DNA from: an uncultured Caryophanales bacterium
GTDB lineage: Bacteria > Bacillota_I > Bacilli_A > RFN20 > CAG-826
DNA length: 8,548 bases
Reading direction: 5' to 3'
Assembly (NCBI GenBank): GCA_946183335.1
Contig: CAMGZN010000043.1
Coordinates: 1-8,548 of the forward strand
A program made the position numbers and the translations under genes. The notes beneath the pieces were generated by a model, which was given only the letters and a program-made list of their open reading frames with translations, had not been told where the DNA came from and made no database searches. Below, piece by piece: positions 1-7,149 of the stretch; the stretch's first letter is position 1, and each line of letters opens with the position of its first letter.

Positions 1-583
1 TAATAACGGAAAGGATTATAGTTTCGAAGTAAGAAATCTCATTAAAGAAGAAGATAAATTCTCTTATGGCTATTTATCAAAACTATATGATGGACGTCTA
101 CGCTGTGATGGCTTAACTACTCGCTCAAGAGTCCAACTAAATAAAACTGGTTATGCGACCTTCTTCCCAAAAGAATATCGAGGAAGCGAGTCATTTGCTT
201 TTGCTCTTCGTGGTGGCACAACCATTAACTACGAAAGTGAAGAAGCACGTATTCGTAGTGTAAAAATTGACGCCACATTTAAGTTCTATATTCGTATTGA
301 AGGAACAAATACTTATGACCGTGTTGACATGGTTTTTAACGATTTACAAATATCTTCTGATAACGGAGGAAGTACGACATATATCGAAGTTCCGTTTGAT
401 GAAGGAACAGTAGACAAGATTAATGGTGCTGATGCGATGTCTTTTGAATATTCCTTAAAAGATTTAAGTCAATATTCTGGATATGATATTACCGATGATT
501 ACACAAGTGATCCAAATAAAGAAAAAGAGCACTTTAGTATCATGCTCTATGAAATTCTTTTCCCAGGATCCAATTGGTATTAA
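1..583 (+). CDS. C-terminal part of an unrecognised, probably beta-rich protein (5' truncated by window edge)
   Basis: Frame 2 is open from the first bases of the window to a TAA at 581-583, giving 193 visible codons. There is no in-frame ATG before base 329, and that ATG has no ribosome binding site, so the gene almost certainly begins upstream of the window. The visible protein is rich in Asp, Glu, Gly, Ser, Thr and Tyr. It alternates short hydrophobic and polar stretches (TFKFYIRIEG, TTYIEVPFDEG), which suggests a beta-sandwich of the kind found in surface or carbohydrate-binding modules. No membrane helix, LPXTG-type anchor or catalytic motif is visible, and it ends FPGSNWY. I do not recognise the family. 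Its stop overlaps the stop of the convergent ATP-grasp gene by four bases. Open reading is directly seen; the fold and surface role are guesses. Confidence 0.8.
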   Translation, partial: NNGKDYSFEVRNLIKEEDKFSYGYLSKLYDGRLRCDGLTTRSRVQLNKTGYATFFPKEYRGSESFAFALRGGTTINYESEEARIRSVKIDATFKFYIRIEGTNTYDRVDMVFNDLQISSDNGGSTTYIEVPFDEGTVDKINGADAMSFEYSLKDLSQYSGYDITDDYTSDPNKEKEHFSIMLYEILFPGSNWY

Positions 584-1455
584 TGTTCTAAATATTTAGA
601 AATATCGAGCCACTCACCCATCTCAAAGTCACATTTATCATCATCAAGAATTAATGTGCCTTTAGCTGGAGTGAACGTAAGTTCAGAAAAGTAAATCTTC
701 CCACCGATGTTGTATAAATCAACGCGGACAAATGGGAAGATTTTTCCTAATTCTTCCGCGATGCGAACCATTCTATTCCAGTTTTCTGGTTTCTTTAATT
801 CATAATCAGTTTTCTTCCACCCATTAAATTGGGAACCATCAAATGGTGTCCAATCAATGTAGTAATTGTTGTAACGAATATCTTCTCCTCGTCCAGTAAC
901 AACATACATAGATTTGGCAACACCATTAAAAACATGAATCTTATATTCAACTGGAAGGTGTTCTAGCTCGCCAATGTATTCTTCAATAATGATGCGTGGT
1001 TTGATTGGTGAATAATGCTTTTCACAAGTCATGTTGCCGTAGTTAGTTTTTAACCATTTATGGAATTGTTTTCGAGCTGATTCAATATCGAATTTAGATT
1101 TATCCCTAACAATCATATTAAAACCACAAGCGTGTGTACATTTTAAGACAAATCGGTTTGGCAATTCTTCAAACTTAATGTCTTCGAAGCGATCGACAAC
1201 GCCATAACATTTAATTAATAAATCTTGGAATCCTTGTTCCTTAATATATTCACGTACTTGATCACGTGATGCACAGCGAATGACATCTGGATCTTTTGGA
1301 TAAACAAACAATCTGAGATATTGAAGCTTTTCTGTGTAACGAACTGGATTCTTCAAATTTAGTTTATGATGAGTGATGTATTTATATTGTTTTTTCACAT
1401 AAAAAACTGGACAGGTTTTGATAAGGATATTTCTAAAACATTGGAGTTTTGTCAT
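580..1455 (-). CDS. TupA-like ATP-grasp protein (polysaccharide-modifying ligase family)
   Basis: This 291-residue protein resembles the TupA-like ATP-grasp family, named after a teichuronopeptide biosynthesis protein and common in capsule and exopolysaccharide loci. Members are thought to make ATP-dependent amide or similar bonds on a glycan; the substrate here is unknown. Visible landmarks in order are a basic N-terminus, LKCTHACGFN (residues 104-113, K105 probable nucleotide contact), RIIIEEYIG (154-162), EYKIHVFNG (170-178), FVRVDLYN (242-249, with R244 and D246) and KIYFSELTFTP (253-263, E258). D246 and E258 are the likely metal ligands. Length is normal for the family. ATG at 1455 is supported by an AAAGAGGT ribosome binding site seven bases upstream. 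The gene begins five bases after the flippase stop, so the two are co-transcribed and probably translationally coupled. Some relatives are annotated simply as glycosyltransferase, which I think is less likely. Confidence 0.85.
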   Translation of the reverse strand: MTKLQCFRNILIKTCPVFYVKKQYKYITHHKLNLKNPVRYTEKLQYLRLFVYPKDPDVIRCASRDQVREYIKEQGFQDLLIKCYGVVDRFEDIKFEELPNRFVLKCTHACGFNMIVRDKSKFDIESARKQFHKWLKTNYGNMTCEKHYSPIKPRIIIEEYIGELEHLPVEYKIHVFNGVAKSMYVVTGRGEDIRYNNYYIDWTPFDGSQFNGWKKTDYELKKPENWNRMVRIAEELGKIFPFVRVDLYNIGGKIYFSELTFTPAKGTLILDDDKCDFEMGEWLDISKYLEH

Positions 1456-1460
1456 GGTTT

Positions 1461-2936
1461 TTACCTCTTTAATTTGAGAGAACGAACAAATTTTTCTCTC
1501 GATAAAACTAATCCAATAACGTAGATAACTGCGTCGATTAAGAACATCACAATAATCTCTACAAGCATTGCTGTTTCATTGTCCATTGTTTTCATAAAGA
1601 CGTTTTCTAGAGGCTGTTTTGTAAAGATATTTACGACAGCGACAACGCCGGATAAAACAAGGAGCTTGATATTGTTTAAATTAAAGATAATCTGCTTAGA
1701 GTTTTTCCATGTAAGCGCCATTAACGTGCTCATCATGAGTAGGTCTGTAACAGCCGTACCTACAGCAACACCAATTGCAGGGTGTTCTTTGAACACAACT
1801 GCTCCAAACAAGATAGAAAGAGCAACATTTAATGCCACAGATCCTAAAATGACATAGAGGTAAAGTCTTTCTCTTTTTTGTGGAATTAAAATTTGCGTGT
1901 AGATGATGTTGCAAATAGCAAATGTAACCATCATGCTGGATAAGACCATGAGAATTGTTCCGGCATCAGTGTATCCCGTAAGACCAGAGATTACTTTGGT
2001 GATAGGAACAGCTAATGTGGTGGATAAAGCAATGGCTGGAAGAACAATCAATAAAGTGATGTTTCCAGAGTACATGTTCAAATTGTTAAACTGCTTTTCG
2101 TCCTGTTTTTGCTGATAATAAACGGCTCTTGGAACGAAAACAGCACTCAATGACATGACGATTCCTAAAACAATCTCAATTGATTTAACGCCAACAGCAT
2201 AAGAACCAACAGCAGCTTTTGATGGATCAATCAAACCAAGAATAAATGTATCCGTTTTGTCATAAAGTGAACCAACAAAAGCGATTATTAAAAGCATTGA
2301 TAGCACAGGAAGATATTGTTTGAAATTATATGGTCGTGCTTTTTTGATTTTAACAATTTTTGGCAGATACATAAGATTTGAAAGCATTGTTAAGATTCCT
2401 GTCGAAACAACAAGGAATGAATATAGTGTCACGTTTTCAGGACGGCGGATCATCGCAAAGATAATAATGTCGACAACCGAAGCAATGATAATTGATCTAA
2501 TTGCTAGATAAGTGTGTTTTTCAAAGGCTTGGAATAACCATTCAAATGTTAAAACATTTGTTAAGAAGTTAATGCTTAATATAAAGATCAAAGTTTTTCC
2601 TTCTCGTAAGGCCGGAATTGTGAATACGAGCAGAGCCATTAATCCGAACGAAATTAATGTTGCAATGGCTTGGATAATGAAAAATTCTTGTACCTTCGTT
2701 GATAATTCATCAGGGTCATTTCTAACTTTGACACATTCACGAACAGCGATGTTTGGAATTGCCACTTTTGCGAGCACTACAAAGTAGTAAACGAAAGCAG
2801 CTGCCCATGAATAAACACCAAGAGCAGAATCGCCTAGAACACGACAAATATATGGGAAAGTAACGAAAGACAATAATGTCATCGTTACAGTTCTTATAAG
2901 GTTAATTATGACGTTTGATTGTACTTGGTTTTTCAT
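1461..2936 (-). CDS. Wzx-type polysaccharide flippase (MOP/MATE superfamily)
   Basis: A 491-residue integral membrane protein with about 14 hydrophobic segments, spaced through the whole length, as expected of oligosaccharide flippases that move undecaprenyl-linked sugar units from the cytoplasmic to the outer face of the membrane. The N-terminus is typical of the family: a conserved run (residues 22-45) containing SFVTFPYICRVLG, followed by VYSWAAAF, then IPNIAVRE (60-67). FEWLFQAFEK (131-140) and SLYDKTDTFILG (223-234) also match the family pattern. The last helix is followed by a short basic tail (KFVRSLKLKR). It is the first gene of a two-gene operon with the ATP-grasp gene. ATG at 2936 is the first good start, but no Shine-Dalgarno sequence precedes it, unlike the downstream gene. 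Assignment to the superfamily is firm; the glycan carried is unknown. Confidence 0.93.
   Translation of the reverse strand: MKNQVQSNVIINLIRTVTMTLLSFVTFPYICRVLGDSALGVYSWAAAFVYYFVVLAKVAIPNIAVRECVKVRNDPDELSTKVQEFFIIQAIATLISFGLMALLVFTIPALREGKTLIFILSINFLTNVLTFEWLFQAFEKHTYLAIRSIIIASVVDIIIFAMIRRPENVTLYSFLVVSTGILTMLSNLMYLPKIVKIKKARPYNFKQYLPVLSMLLIIAFVGSLYDKTDTFILGLIDPSKAAVGSYAVGVKSIEIVLGIVMSLSAVFVPRAVYYQQKQDEKQFNNLNMYSGNITLLIVLPAIALSTTLAVPITKVISGLTGYTDAGTILMVLSSMMVTFAICNIIYTQILIPQKRERLYLYVILGSVALNVALSILFGAVVFKEHPAIGVAVGTAVTDLLMMSTLMALTWKNSKQIIFNLNNIKLLVLSGVVAVVNIFTKQPLENVFMKTMDNETAMLVEIIVMFLIDAVIYVIGLVLSREKFVRSLKLKR
1463..1470 (-). promoter_or_regulatory. Ribosome binding site of the ATP-grasp gene, inside the flippase stop region
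   Basis: On the - strand AAAGAGGT lies seven bases before the ATG at 1455. It overlaps the final codons and the stop of the flippase gene, so ribosomes finishing the flippase would be delivered to the next start. It also fixes the start of the ATP-grasp gene. Confidence 0.75.
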
Positions 2937-2949
2937 TCGTGTTAGATAA

Positions 2950-2978
2950 ATGTTACATTATTTTTAGGCATAGCACAA
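2950..2978 (-). promoter_or_regulatory. Possible promoter of the flippase operon
   Basis: On the - strand TTGTGC (2978-2973) and TAACAT (2955-2950) are separated by 17 bases. Each is a partial match to the sigma-A consensus. The predicted transcript would start only a few bases before the ATG at 2936, in line with the missing Shine-Dalgarno sequence. The match is weak and other hexamers nearby, such as TATCTA, could serve instead. Confidence 0.3.
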
Positions 2979-3000
2979 AAAATAATTCATTTGTCTCGTT

Positions 3001-3027
3001 TTGTTTTTAATCAATAATGATTATAAT
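3001..3027 (+). promoter_or_regulatory. Putative promoter of the + strand glycosyltransferase, leaderless type
   Basis: A perfect TATAAT lies at 3022-3027, only six bases before the ATG at 3034, so a normal transcription start would fall at or next to the start codon. The -35 side is weaker: TTGTTT at 3001-3006 with a 15-base spacer, or TTTTGT at 2999-3004 with 17. No Shine-Dalgarno sequence is present between the box and the ATG. The -10 box is clear; the leaderless start is inferred from spacing. Confidence 0.55.
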
Positions 3028-3033
3028 TTTCCT

Positions 3034-4221
3034 ATGAAAATCTTGATGGTTACTCAGTTTTACTATCCAGAGCGTTTTTCAACAACCGATATTGCAGAAG
3101 AACTAGTTAAACTAGGGAACCAAGTTACTGTCTTGACCGGAAGACCAAACTACGGTTATGGTCATATTCTTAGAGAATATAAAAACATCAAAGAAGAGAA
3201 CATCAATGGTGTTAGAGTTTTAAGAACAAAGCTTTATCCACGTAAATATTCTCGTTTATCTATTATTAGAAACTATCTATCGTTTCATAGGAACGCAAAA
3301 AGATATGTTCGAAAACTAGATGATGATTTTGATATTGTTTTATCTGTTTCATTATCGCCAGTAATTTCAATTGCGCCAGCCATCAAATACGCTAAAAAAC
3401 ATAGTGTCCCTCATGTTCTTTATTGTCAAGATTTGTGGCCAGAATCAACAGTTGTGACAGGAGCCGTTAGAAAGGGATCTCTTGTTTACAAGATTCTTTA
3501 TAAATGGTCTAGAAATCTCTATAGAAAATGTGACGAAATAGTTATTTCTTCTCCATCATTCAAAAATTACTTTAATGACGTTTTAAAAATTACGGATAAA
3601 AAGTTCCCCCTTGTTTATCAACCAATATTAAATTCAAAAGCACACCTTGAACCAGTTGTTTATGAAAAAAAGCATAATTTTGTTTATGCTGGAAACATTG
3701 GGACGCTACAATTGACCAGTGAACTCGTTGAAGCAATGCAAATGCTTAAGAGGGATGACGCAAAGCTCTACTTAATGGGCATGGGGATAAATCTCGAAAA
3801 GATAAAAAAACAAATTTCGGATGGTAATCTTCAAGATAAGGTCGAATATGTTGGTGCATTACCAATTGAAAAAGCTGAACGCTATTACAAAAACGCCGAT
3901 GCTTTGATAGTTTCTCTTAAAAACGAGGGAACAGTTGGAAAAACTGTACCGAACAAAGCCATCCAATATATGAAATATGGTAGGCCATTAATTGGGGTAA
4001 TAAAAGGAGATGCGAAAGACCTTTTACAGAAAGCTAACGGAACAATTTTCTCCAATGAAAATCCTTTGCAAATCTCAAATATTTTCTCGCAATTCTGCGA
4101 TATTTCAGTTAAAGAAAAAGCGCAAATGGGATTAAACAACAAGCGCTATTTCGATGAATATTTGACAGCTGAAAAATTAACTAATCAACTCTTCGAAGTA
4201 CTAAAAGATTTTAAGAAGTGA
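3034..4221 (+). CDS. GT4-type glycosyltransferase, WbuB/WcaI-like
   Basis: A 395-residue GT-B glycosyltransferase with no membrane helix, expected on the cytoplasmic side of the membrane, transferring a sugar from a nucleotide donor to a lipid-linked glycan. The N-terminal domain starts MKILMVTQFYYPERFSTTDI, the usual WbuB-like opening, and has HVLYCQDLWPEST (127-139). The C-terminal domain begins near FVYAGNIGTLQ (216-226) and carries the donor-site segment TVPNKAIQYMKYGRPLIG (304-321), typical of the L-fucosamine transferase-like branch; donor identity cannot be read from this. I chose ATG 3034 over an in-frame TTG at 3001, since the 11 extra codons lie over the promoter and would precede the first beta strand. 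It stands alone on the + strand between two divergent or convergent - strand operons, and its last 37 bases overlap the facing gene. It ends in TGA. Confidence 0.9.
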   Translation: MKILMVTQFYYPERFSTTDIAEELVKLGNQVTVLTGRPNYGYGHILREYKNIKEENINGVRVLRTKLYPRKYSRLSIIRNYLSFHRNAKRYVRKLDDDFDIVLSVSLSPVISIAPAIKYAKKHSVPHVLYCQDLWPESTVVTGAVRKGSLVYKILYKWSRNLYRKCDEIVISSPSFKNYFNDVLKITDKKFPLVYQPILNSKAHLEPVVYEKKHNFVYAGNIGTLQLTSELVEAMQMLKRDDAKLYLMGMGINLEKIKKQISDGNLQDKVEYVGALPIEKAERYYKNADALIVSLKNEGTVGKTVPNKAIQYMKYGRPLIGVIKGDAKDLLQKANGTIFSNENPLQISNIFSQFCDISVKEKAQMGLNNKRYFDEYLTAEKLTNQLFEVLKDFKK

Positions 4222-5345
4222 GATATTCCCTCTCCTTGTACTAAACTTCCATACATTGAATAGACCTTTGTCTTAGCGGACAGGGCCTTTTTATTTTTCT
4301 CAATTGGAGACGCTTGAAGGAAATTGAGAATTGCTTTTTTGATTCCTTCAGCGCTTTCGTCTTCAATCCAATAAGCATCGTTTTTAAACAAATCATAAAG
4401 ACGAGGATGTTTCGTTGAAATTGTTGGGACACCACTTGCTAAGTATTCAAGCAATTTTGATGGAATTGATTGTTTATCTAATGTCTCGTTTAAAGGACGA
4501 GGGTTAATGTTGGCTAGAGCATGTTGCTCAATACCATACGTTTTCATAACACTTAATTGAGACAAATATAAAACACGACGATCTTCTTGCCCGGCAGCAG
4601 TGATATAAGTTTTTAATGGTCCGTTGCCAAGTAGCACAAGATTAACTTTCTTATCTAAGTCTTTAAATGCATCAACCAAGTTTTTGACGCCATAACGCTC
4701 ATAAAGTGAACCAGCGAAAGCAAAATAATCACCAAGAGGTTCCTTCTTAAATGAAGGGATATCTTCAACGATTCCTTCAAATATATATGTCGGCTTTCCA
4801 CCTATCCCATAAGCAGCAAGCAAACCTTCTGATAATGCTAAAAAACCATCGAGTTTTCCTGCTTTTTTGATTATATTTTCCGAATATCTAATTGATGAAT
4901 CAGTTAGATTATGCGGATTGTCTGTTAGAACACCTATAACAGGGATGTGGTATTTACGTTTAATATGTAGGGCTGCATTGAGTAAATTGGTTCTTAAAAC
5001 ATCAACTACAATAACGGAATCTTTATGTAGATAAGCATCTAGGATTTTTACTGTTGCTTTTATAATCTCATGTTTTTCTTTAAACAGTTTGAAAATTTTT
5101 GAATTTTTAACTTTTGTATAGTGATAAGGAATTCGGTCATCATCATCACTTTCAACATATGGAAGAACCATACCCTTTGCACATGGACGATGTGAAACAA
5201 CCTCAACGTTTTCATAAAGGGAGACCGCTTTAATAACTTTATGATAAAAATTTTGATTACTTGGATTTGGCAAAACACGGGATTCTGAACATATTCCCTG
5301 GAACACTTTTGTTGATGTTGATGATGTTAAGAAAATGACGTTCAT
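4185..5345 (-). CDS. GT-B fold glycosyltransferase (GT4-like)
   Basis: A 386-residue soluble protein with the two-domain outline of GT-B glycosyltransferases. The N-terminal half has an opening strand MNVIFLTSSTS, an acidic patch ESDDDDR (65-71) and VIVVDVLRTN (111-120). The C-terminal Rossmann domain starts at FAFAGSLYERYGVKNLVDAF (208-227) and continues with NLVLLGNGP (235-243). The donor-site region INPRPLNE to KLLEYLASGVPTIS (280-310) contains E300 near the usual position of the phosphate-binding glutamate helix. It is more divergent than its operon partner, so donor and acceptor are unknown. The ATG directly follows the partner's TAA, and GGAG six bases before it is the ribosome binding site. 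The gene ends in TGA, and its 3' end overlaps the convergent glycosyltransferase by 37 bases. Confidence 0.85.
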   Translation of the reverse strand: MNVIFLTSSTSTKVFQGICSESRVLPNPSNQNFYHKVIKAVSLYENVEVVSHRPCAKGMVLPYVESDDDDRIPYHYTKVKNSKIFKLFKEKHEIIKATVKILDAYLHKDSVIVVDVLRTNLLNAALHIKRKYHIPVIGVLTDNPHNLTDSSIRYSENIIKKAGKLDGFLALSEGLLAAYGIGGKPTYIFEGIVEDIPSFKKEPLGDYFAFAGSLYERYGVKNLVDAFKDLDKKVNLVLLGNGPLKTYITAAGQEDRRVLYLSQLSVMKTYGIEQHALANINPRPLNETLDKQSIPSKLLEYLASGVPTISTKHPRLYDLFKNDAYWIEDESAEGIKKAILNFLQASPIEKNKKALSAKTKVYSMYGSLVQGEGISHFLKSFSTSKS

Positions 5346-6434
5346 TTAATTCTCCAAAAGCGATTTTGTTATTGATATGGACATCTTCTCGATTGTGTTT
5401 TCTTTAGCAATCTTAATGCAATTTTCAAATGTGGTGTTGGCTTCTACCTCTTTTAATGAATGAAGAACATTCTTCGCGGAAAAATCATTAGTTAAAATAC
5501 CTGTTGATTTATTCAAAAGTTTCTTGGCTGAATTGACATTTAAATTTGAGATGACAGGTAACCCTTGTGACAACGATTCGTTGATTACATGACCATAAAT
5601 GTCTTCATTACTTGGGAAGATGAAAACATTTGAAACAGCAAATACTTTAAACAACTCTTCTTTTGGCAAAAACCCATGCAAATGTACATTATTTAGGTGC
5701 AAATCTTCAATAATTTTAGCGTAACGATTATGTTCTTTTCCGTCTCCAAAAATATAGAGATGGTGGTCGTTCGGCATATCTTTCCAACATTCAATTAGAG
5801 TTTGATAGTTTTTACGTTTGATAAGTTGACCAGCAGAGACAAAAATTTTCTCTCCGACAATACCGTATTTTTCCTTAATCGCTTTTTTATCGTTTTGGCC
5901 TAGTGGTTTTTTAGCGATTTCTTTTTCATAAACTGTTGAATAAGGATAATTGAAAATCTTATCTGGTGCAGCACCATAATATTCCAAATATTTATTTGAC
6001 TCGTTATCTGGAGATAAATAGAACTTAGCTTTTGAAATATAAGAAGTTTTTAAGTTCTTTTTCCAATTTGATTCTTTGTGATTAATGATTCCGCCATTAA
6101 TGAACAAGGCATAAGGAATTTTTTTCTTTTGCATATAACGAATGGCCTTCATTTCAGCAAATTGTGAATATCCATTCATTACAATCAAGTCATATCTATT
6201 CTTTTTGATGTGTTTTTTAACGCCAGAAGAAATGAAATTTTCGTTCCCTAGTTTTAAACCATGAACCTTAACAAAGTTAAATTGATATTTGTTTTCGGAA
6301 TAAAAAGATTTTGAACGATCTTTATTCTTTCCACGCTCAAAGATGACGGATAATTCCATATTCTTTGCCAGTTCGTTAAATAAACGAACCTTATATGGAG
6401 CTGGGTGATTGAAAACAATTAATACCTTTTTCAT
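5346..6434 (-). CDS. GT4 family glycosyltransferase
   Basis: A 362-residue cytoplasmic GT-B glycosyltransferase of the GT4 type. It opens MKKVLIVFNHPAPYKVRLFN, a common start for this group in surface-glycan loci. The C-terminal donor-binding domain is well conserved: FVSAGQLIKRKNYQTLIE (198-215), LYIFGDGKE (226-234), VHLHGFLPKEEL (250-261) and NEDIYGHVINESLSQGLPVI (276-295). In the last segment D278 and E286 stand in the EX7E spacing, with Asp in the first position. ATG 6434 is preferred to an in-frame TTG at 6443, which falls inside the TATAAT box and would add only three residues before the first beta strand. It heads an operon with the gene starting at 5345. No Shine-Dalgarno sequence precedes it. 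The sugar transferred cannot be told. Confidence 0.92.
   Translation of the reverse strand: MKKVLIVFNHPAPYKVRLFNELAKNMELSVIFERGKNKDRSKSFYSENKYQFNFVKVHGLKLGNENFISSGVKKHIKKNRYDLIVMNGYSQFAEMKAIRYMQKKKIPYALFINGGIINHKESNWKKNLKTSYISKAKFYLSPDNESNKYLEYYGAAPDKIFNYPYSTVYEKEIAKKPLGQNDKKAIKEKYGIVGEKIFVSAGQLIKRKNYQTLIECWKDMPNDHHLYIFGDGKEHNRYAKIIEDLHLNNVHLHGFLPKEELFKVFAVSNVFIFPSNEDIYGHVINESLSQGLPVISNLNVNSAKKLLNKSTGILTNDFSAKNVLHSLKEVEANTTFENCIKIAKENTIEKMSISITKSLLEN
5352..5355 (-). promoter_or_regulatory. Ribosome binding site of the second glycosyltransferase in the operon
   Basis: On the - strand TTTGGAGAATTAAATG places GGAG six bases before ATG 5345, entirely within the last codons of the upstream glycosyltransferase. 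The upstream TAA and this ATG are directly adjacent, which favours termination-reinitiation coupling. Confidence 0.7.
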
Positions 6435-6442
6435 TCCAAACA

Positions 6443-6448
6443 ATTATA
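6443..6448 (-). promoter_or_regulatory. -10 box of the glycosyltransferase operon, leaderless type
   Basis: A perfect TATAAT reads on the - strand, eight bases before ATG 6434, so transcription should start at or within two bases of the start codon. The -35 region is poor (TTTCTA at 6471-6466, 17-base spacer). No ribosome binding site lies between the box and the ATG. Confidence 0.55.
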
Positions 6449-6450
6449 CA

Positions 6451-6479
6451 TTGTTTATAAATGTTTAGAAAATTATAAT
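6451..6479 (+). promoter_or_regulatory. Promoter of ung, leaderless type
   Basis: TTGTTT (6451-6456) and TATAAT (6474-6479) are separated by exactly 17 bases, a good sigma-A type promoter. The -10 box ends seven bases before ATG 6487, and the interval TTAATCA holds no Shine-Dalgarno sequence. The transcript should therefore begin at or one base before the start codon. It overlaps the - strand promoter region of the neighbouring glycosyltransferase operon. Confidence 0.65.
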
Positions 6480-6486
6480 TTAATCA

Positions 6487-7149
6487 ATGAAAAATTGGTC
6501 TGAATTCTTTAATGAATTGCAACAGAAAGACTATTATCGGGATTTAATGTCTTTTTTAGATGAGGAATATGCGACAAAAACAATTTTCCCAAAAAGAGAA
6601 AATCTGTTCAAAGCTTTTGAACTTACTCCTGTTGAAAATATTAAGGTAGTTATCATTGGGCAAGATCCTTACCATGAACCTGGTCAAGCTCAGGGTTTAT
6701 CTTTCTCTGTGCCTTCTGATGTGAAACCTCCACGAAGTTTGGTGAACATTTTTAAAGAGATACACAATGACATTGGTTGTGAAATGAACTTTAATAATGG
6801 TGATTTAACATATCTAGCAAAACAAGGCGTTTTATTAATCAACGCATATCTCACTGTTATCGCTGGCCAAGCACTTTCTCATCATAGAAAAGAGTACGAT
6901 TTGTTAATGCTCGATGTGATTAAATTTTTGGACAAAATTCCAAACCCAGTTGTCTTTATGCTGTGGGGCAATTTTGCGAGAAAATACGCAAAATTCCTAT
7001 CAAATCCCGAACATTTAGTCCTTCAATCCGCTCATCCATCTCCGCTCGGAGCGAACCACGGAGGTTGGTTTAATGAGCATCAATTTTCAAAGACCAATCA
7101 ATTTTTAGAAAACAATCATTCTAAAAAGATTGAATGGTCGAATATCTAA
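6487..7149 (+). CDS. ung: Uracil-DNA glycosylase, family 1
   Basis: This 220-residue protein removes uracil from DNA, starting base excision repair of deaminated cytosine or misincorporated dUMP. The family signature VVIIGQDPYH (54-63) carries the catalytic D60 and the conserved H63. It is followed by GLSFSVP (70-76) and PPRSLVNIFKEI (81-92). GVLLINAYLTV (114-124) supplies the uracil-reading Asn (N119), and HPSPLGANHGGW (183-194) provides the catalytic-site His (H183) and the leucine (L187) of the DNA-intercalation loop. Length is normal for bacterial Ung. The sequence after HPSPL differs somewhat from the familiar RGFFG form, but all key residues are present, so the enzyme should be active. 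It has its own promoter and is not functionally linked to the glycan genes beside it. Confidence 0.98.
   Translation: MKNWSEFFNELQQKDYYRDLMSFLDEEYATKTIFPKRENLFKAFELTPVENIKVVIIGQDPYHEPGQAQGLSFSVPSDVKPPRSLVNIFKEIHNDIGCEMNFNNGDLTYLAKQGVLLINAYLTVIAGQALSHHRKEYDLLMLDVIKFLDKIPNPVVFMLWGNFARKYAKFLSNPEHLVLQSAHPSPLGANHGGWFNEHQFSKTNQFLENNHSKKIEWSNI

Noticed and set aside
329..583. A short 84-codon gene starting at ATG 329.
   Set aside because: The same frame stays open back to the window edge with normal-looking protein sequence, and no ribosome binding site precedes this ATG. It is an internal methionine of a longer, truncated gene.
1579..2787. Several open frames on the + strand, and one on the - strand, across the flippase region.
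   Set aside because: They lie opposite or within the flippase gene, lack ribosome binding sites and recognisable protein features, and are explained by the hydrophobic codon composition of the real gene.
3001..3033. TTG 3001 as the start of the + strand glycosyltransferase.
   Set aside because: It would add 11 residues ahead of the canonical first beta strand, has no Shine-Dalgarno sequence, and its codons coincide with the promoter including the TATAAT box.
4219..4221. Mycoplasma-type code with UGA read as tryptophan.
   Set aside because: No gene contains an internal TGA, Trp is encoded by TGG throughout, and two genes end naturally at TGA at family-typical lengths.
6435..6443. TTG 6443 as the start of the - strand glycosyltransferase.
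   Set aside because: It lies within the - strand TATAAT region and would add only three residues. ATG 6434 begins exactly at the conserved N-terminal strand.
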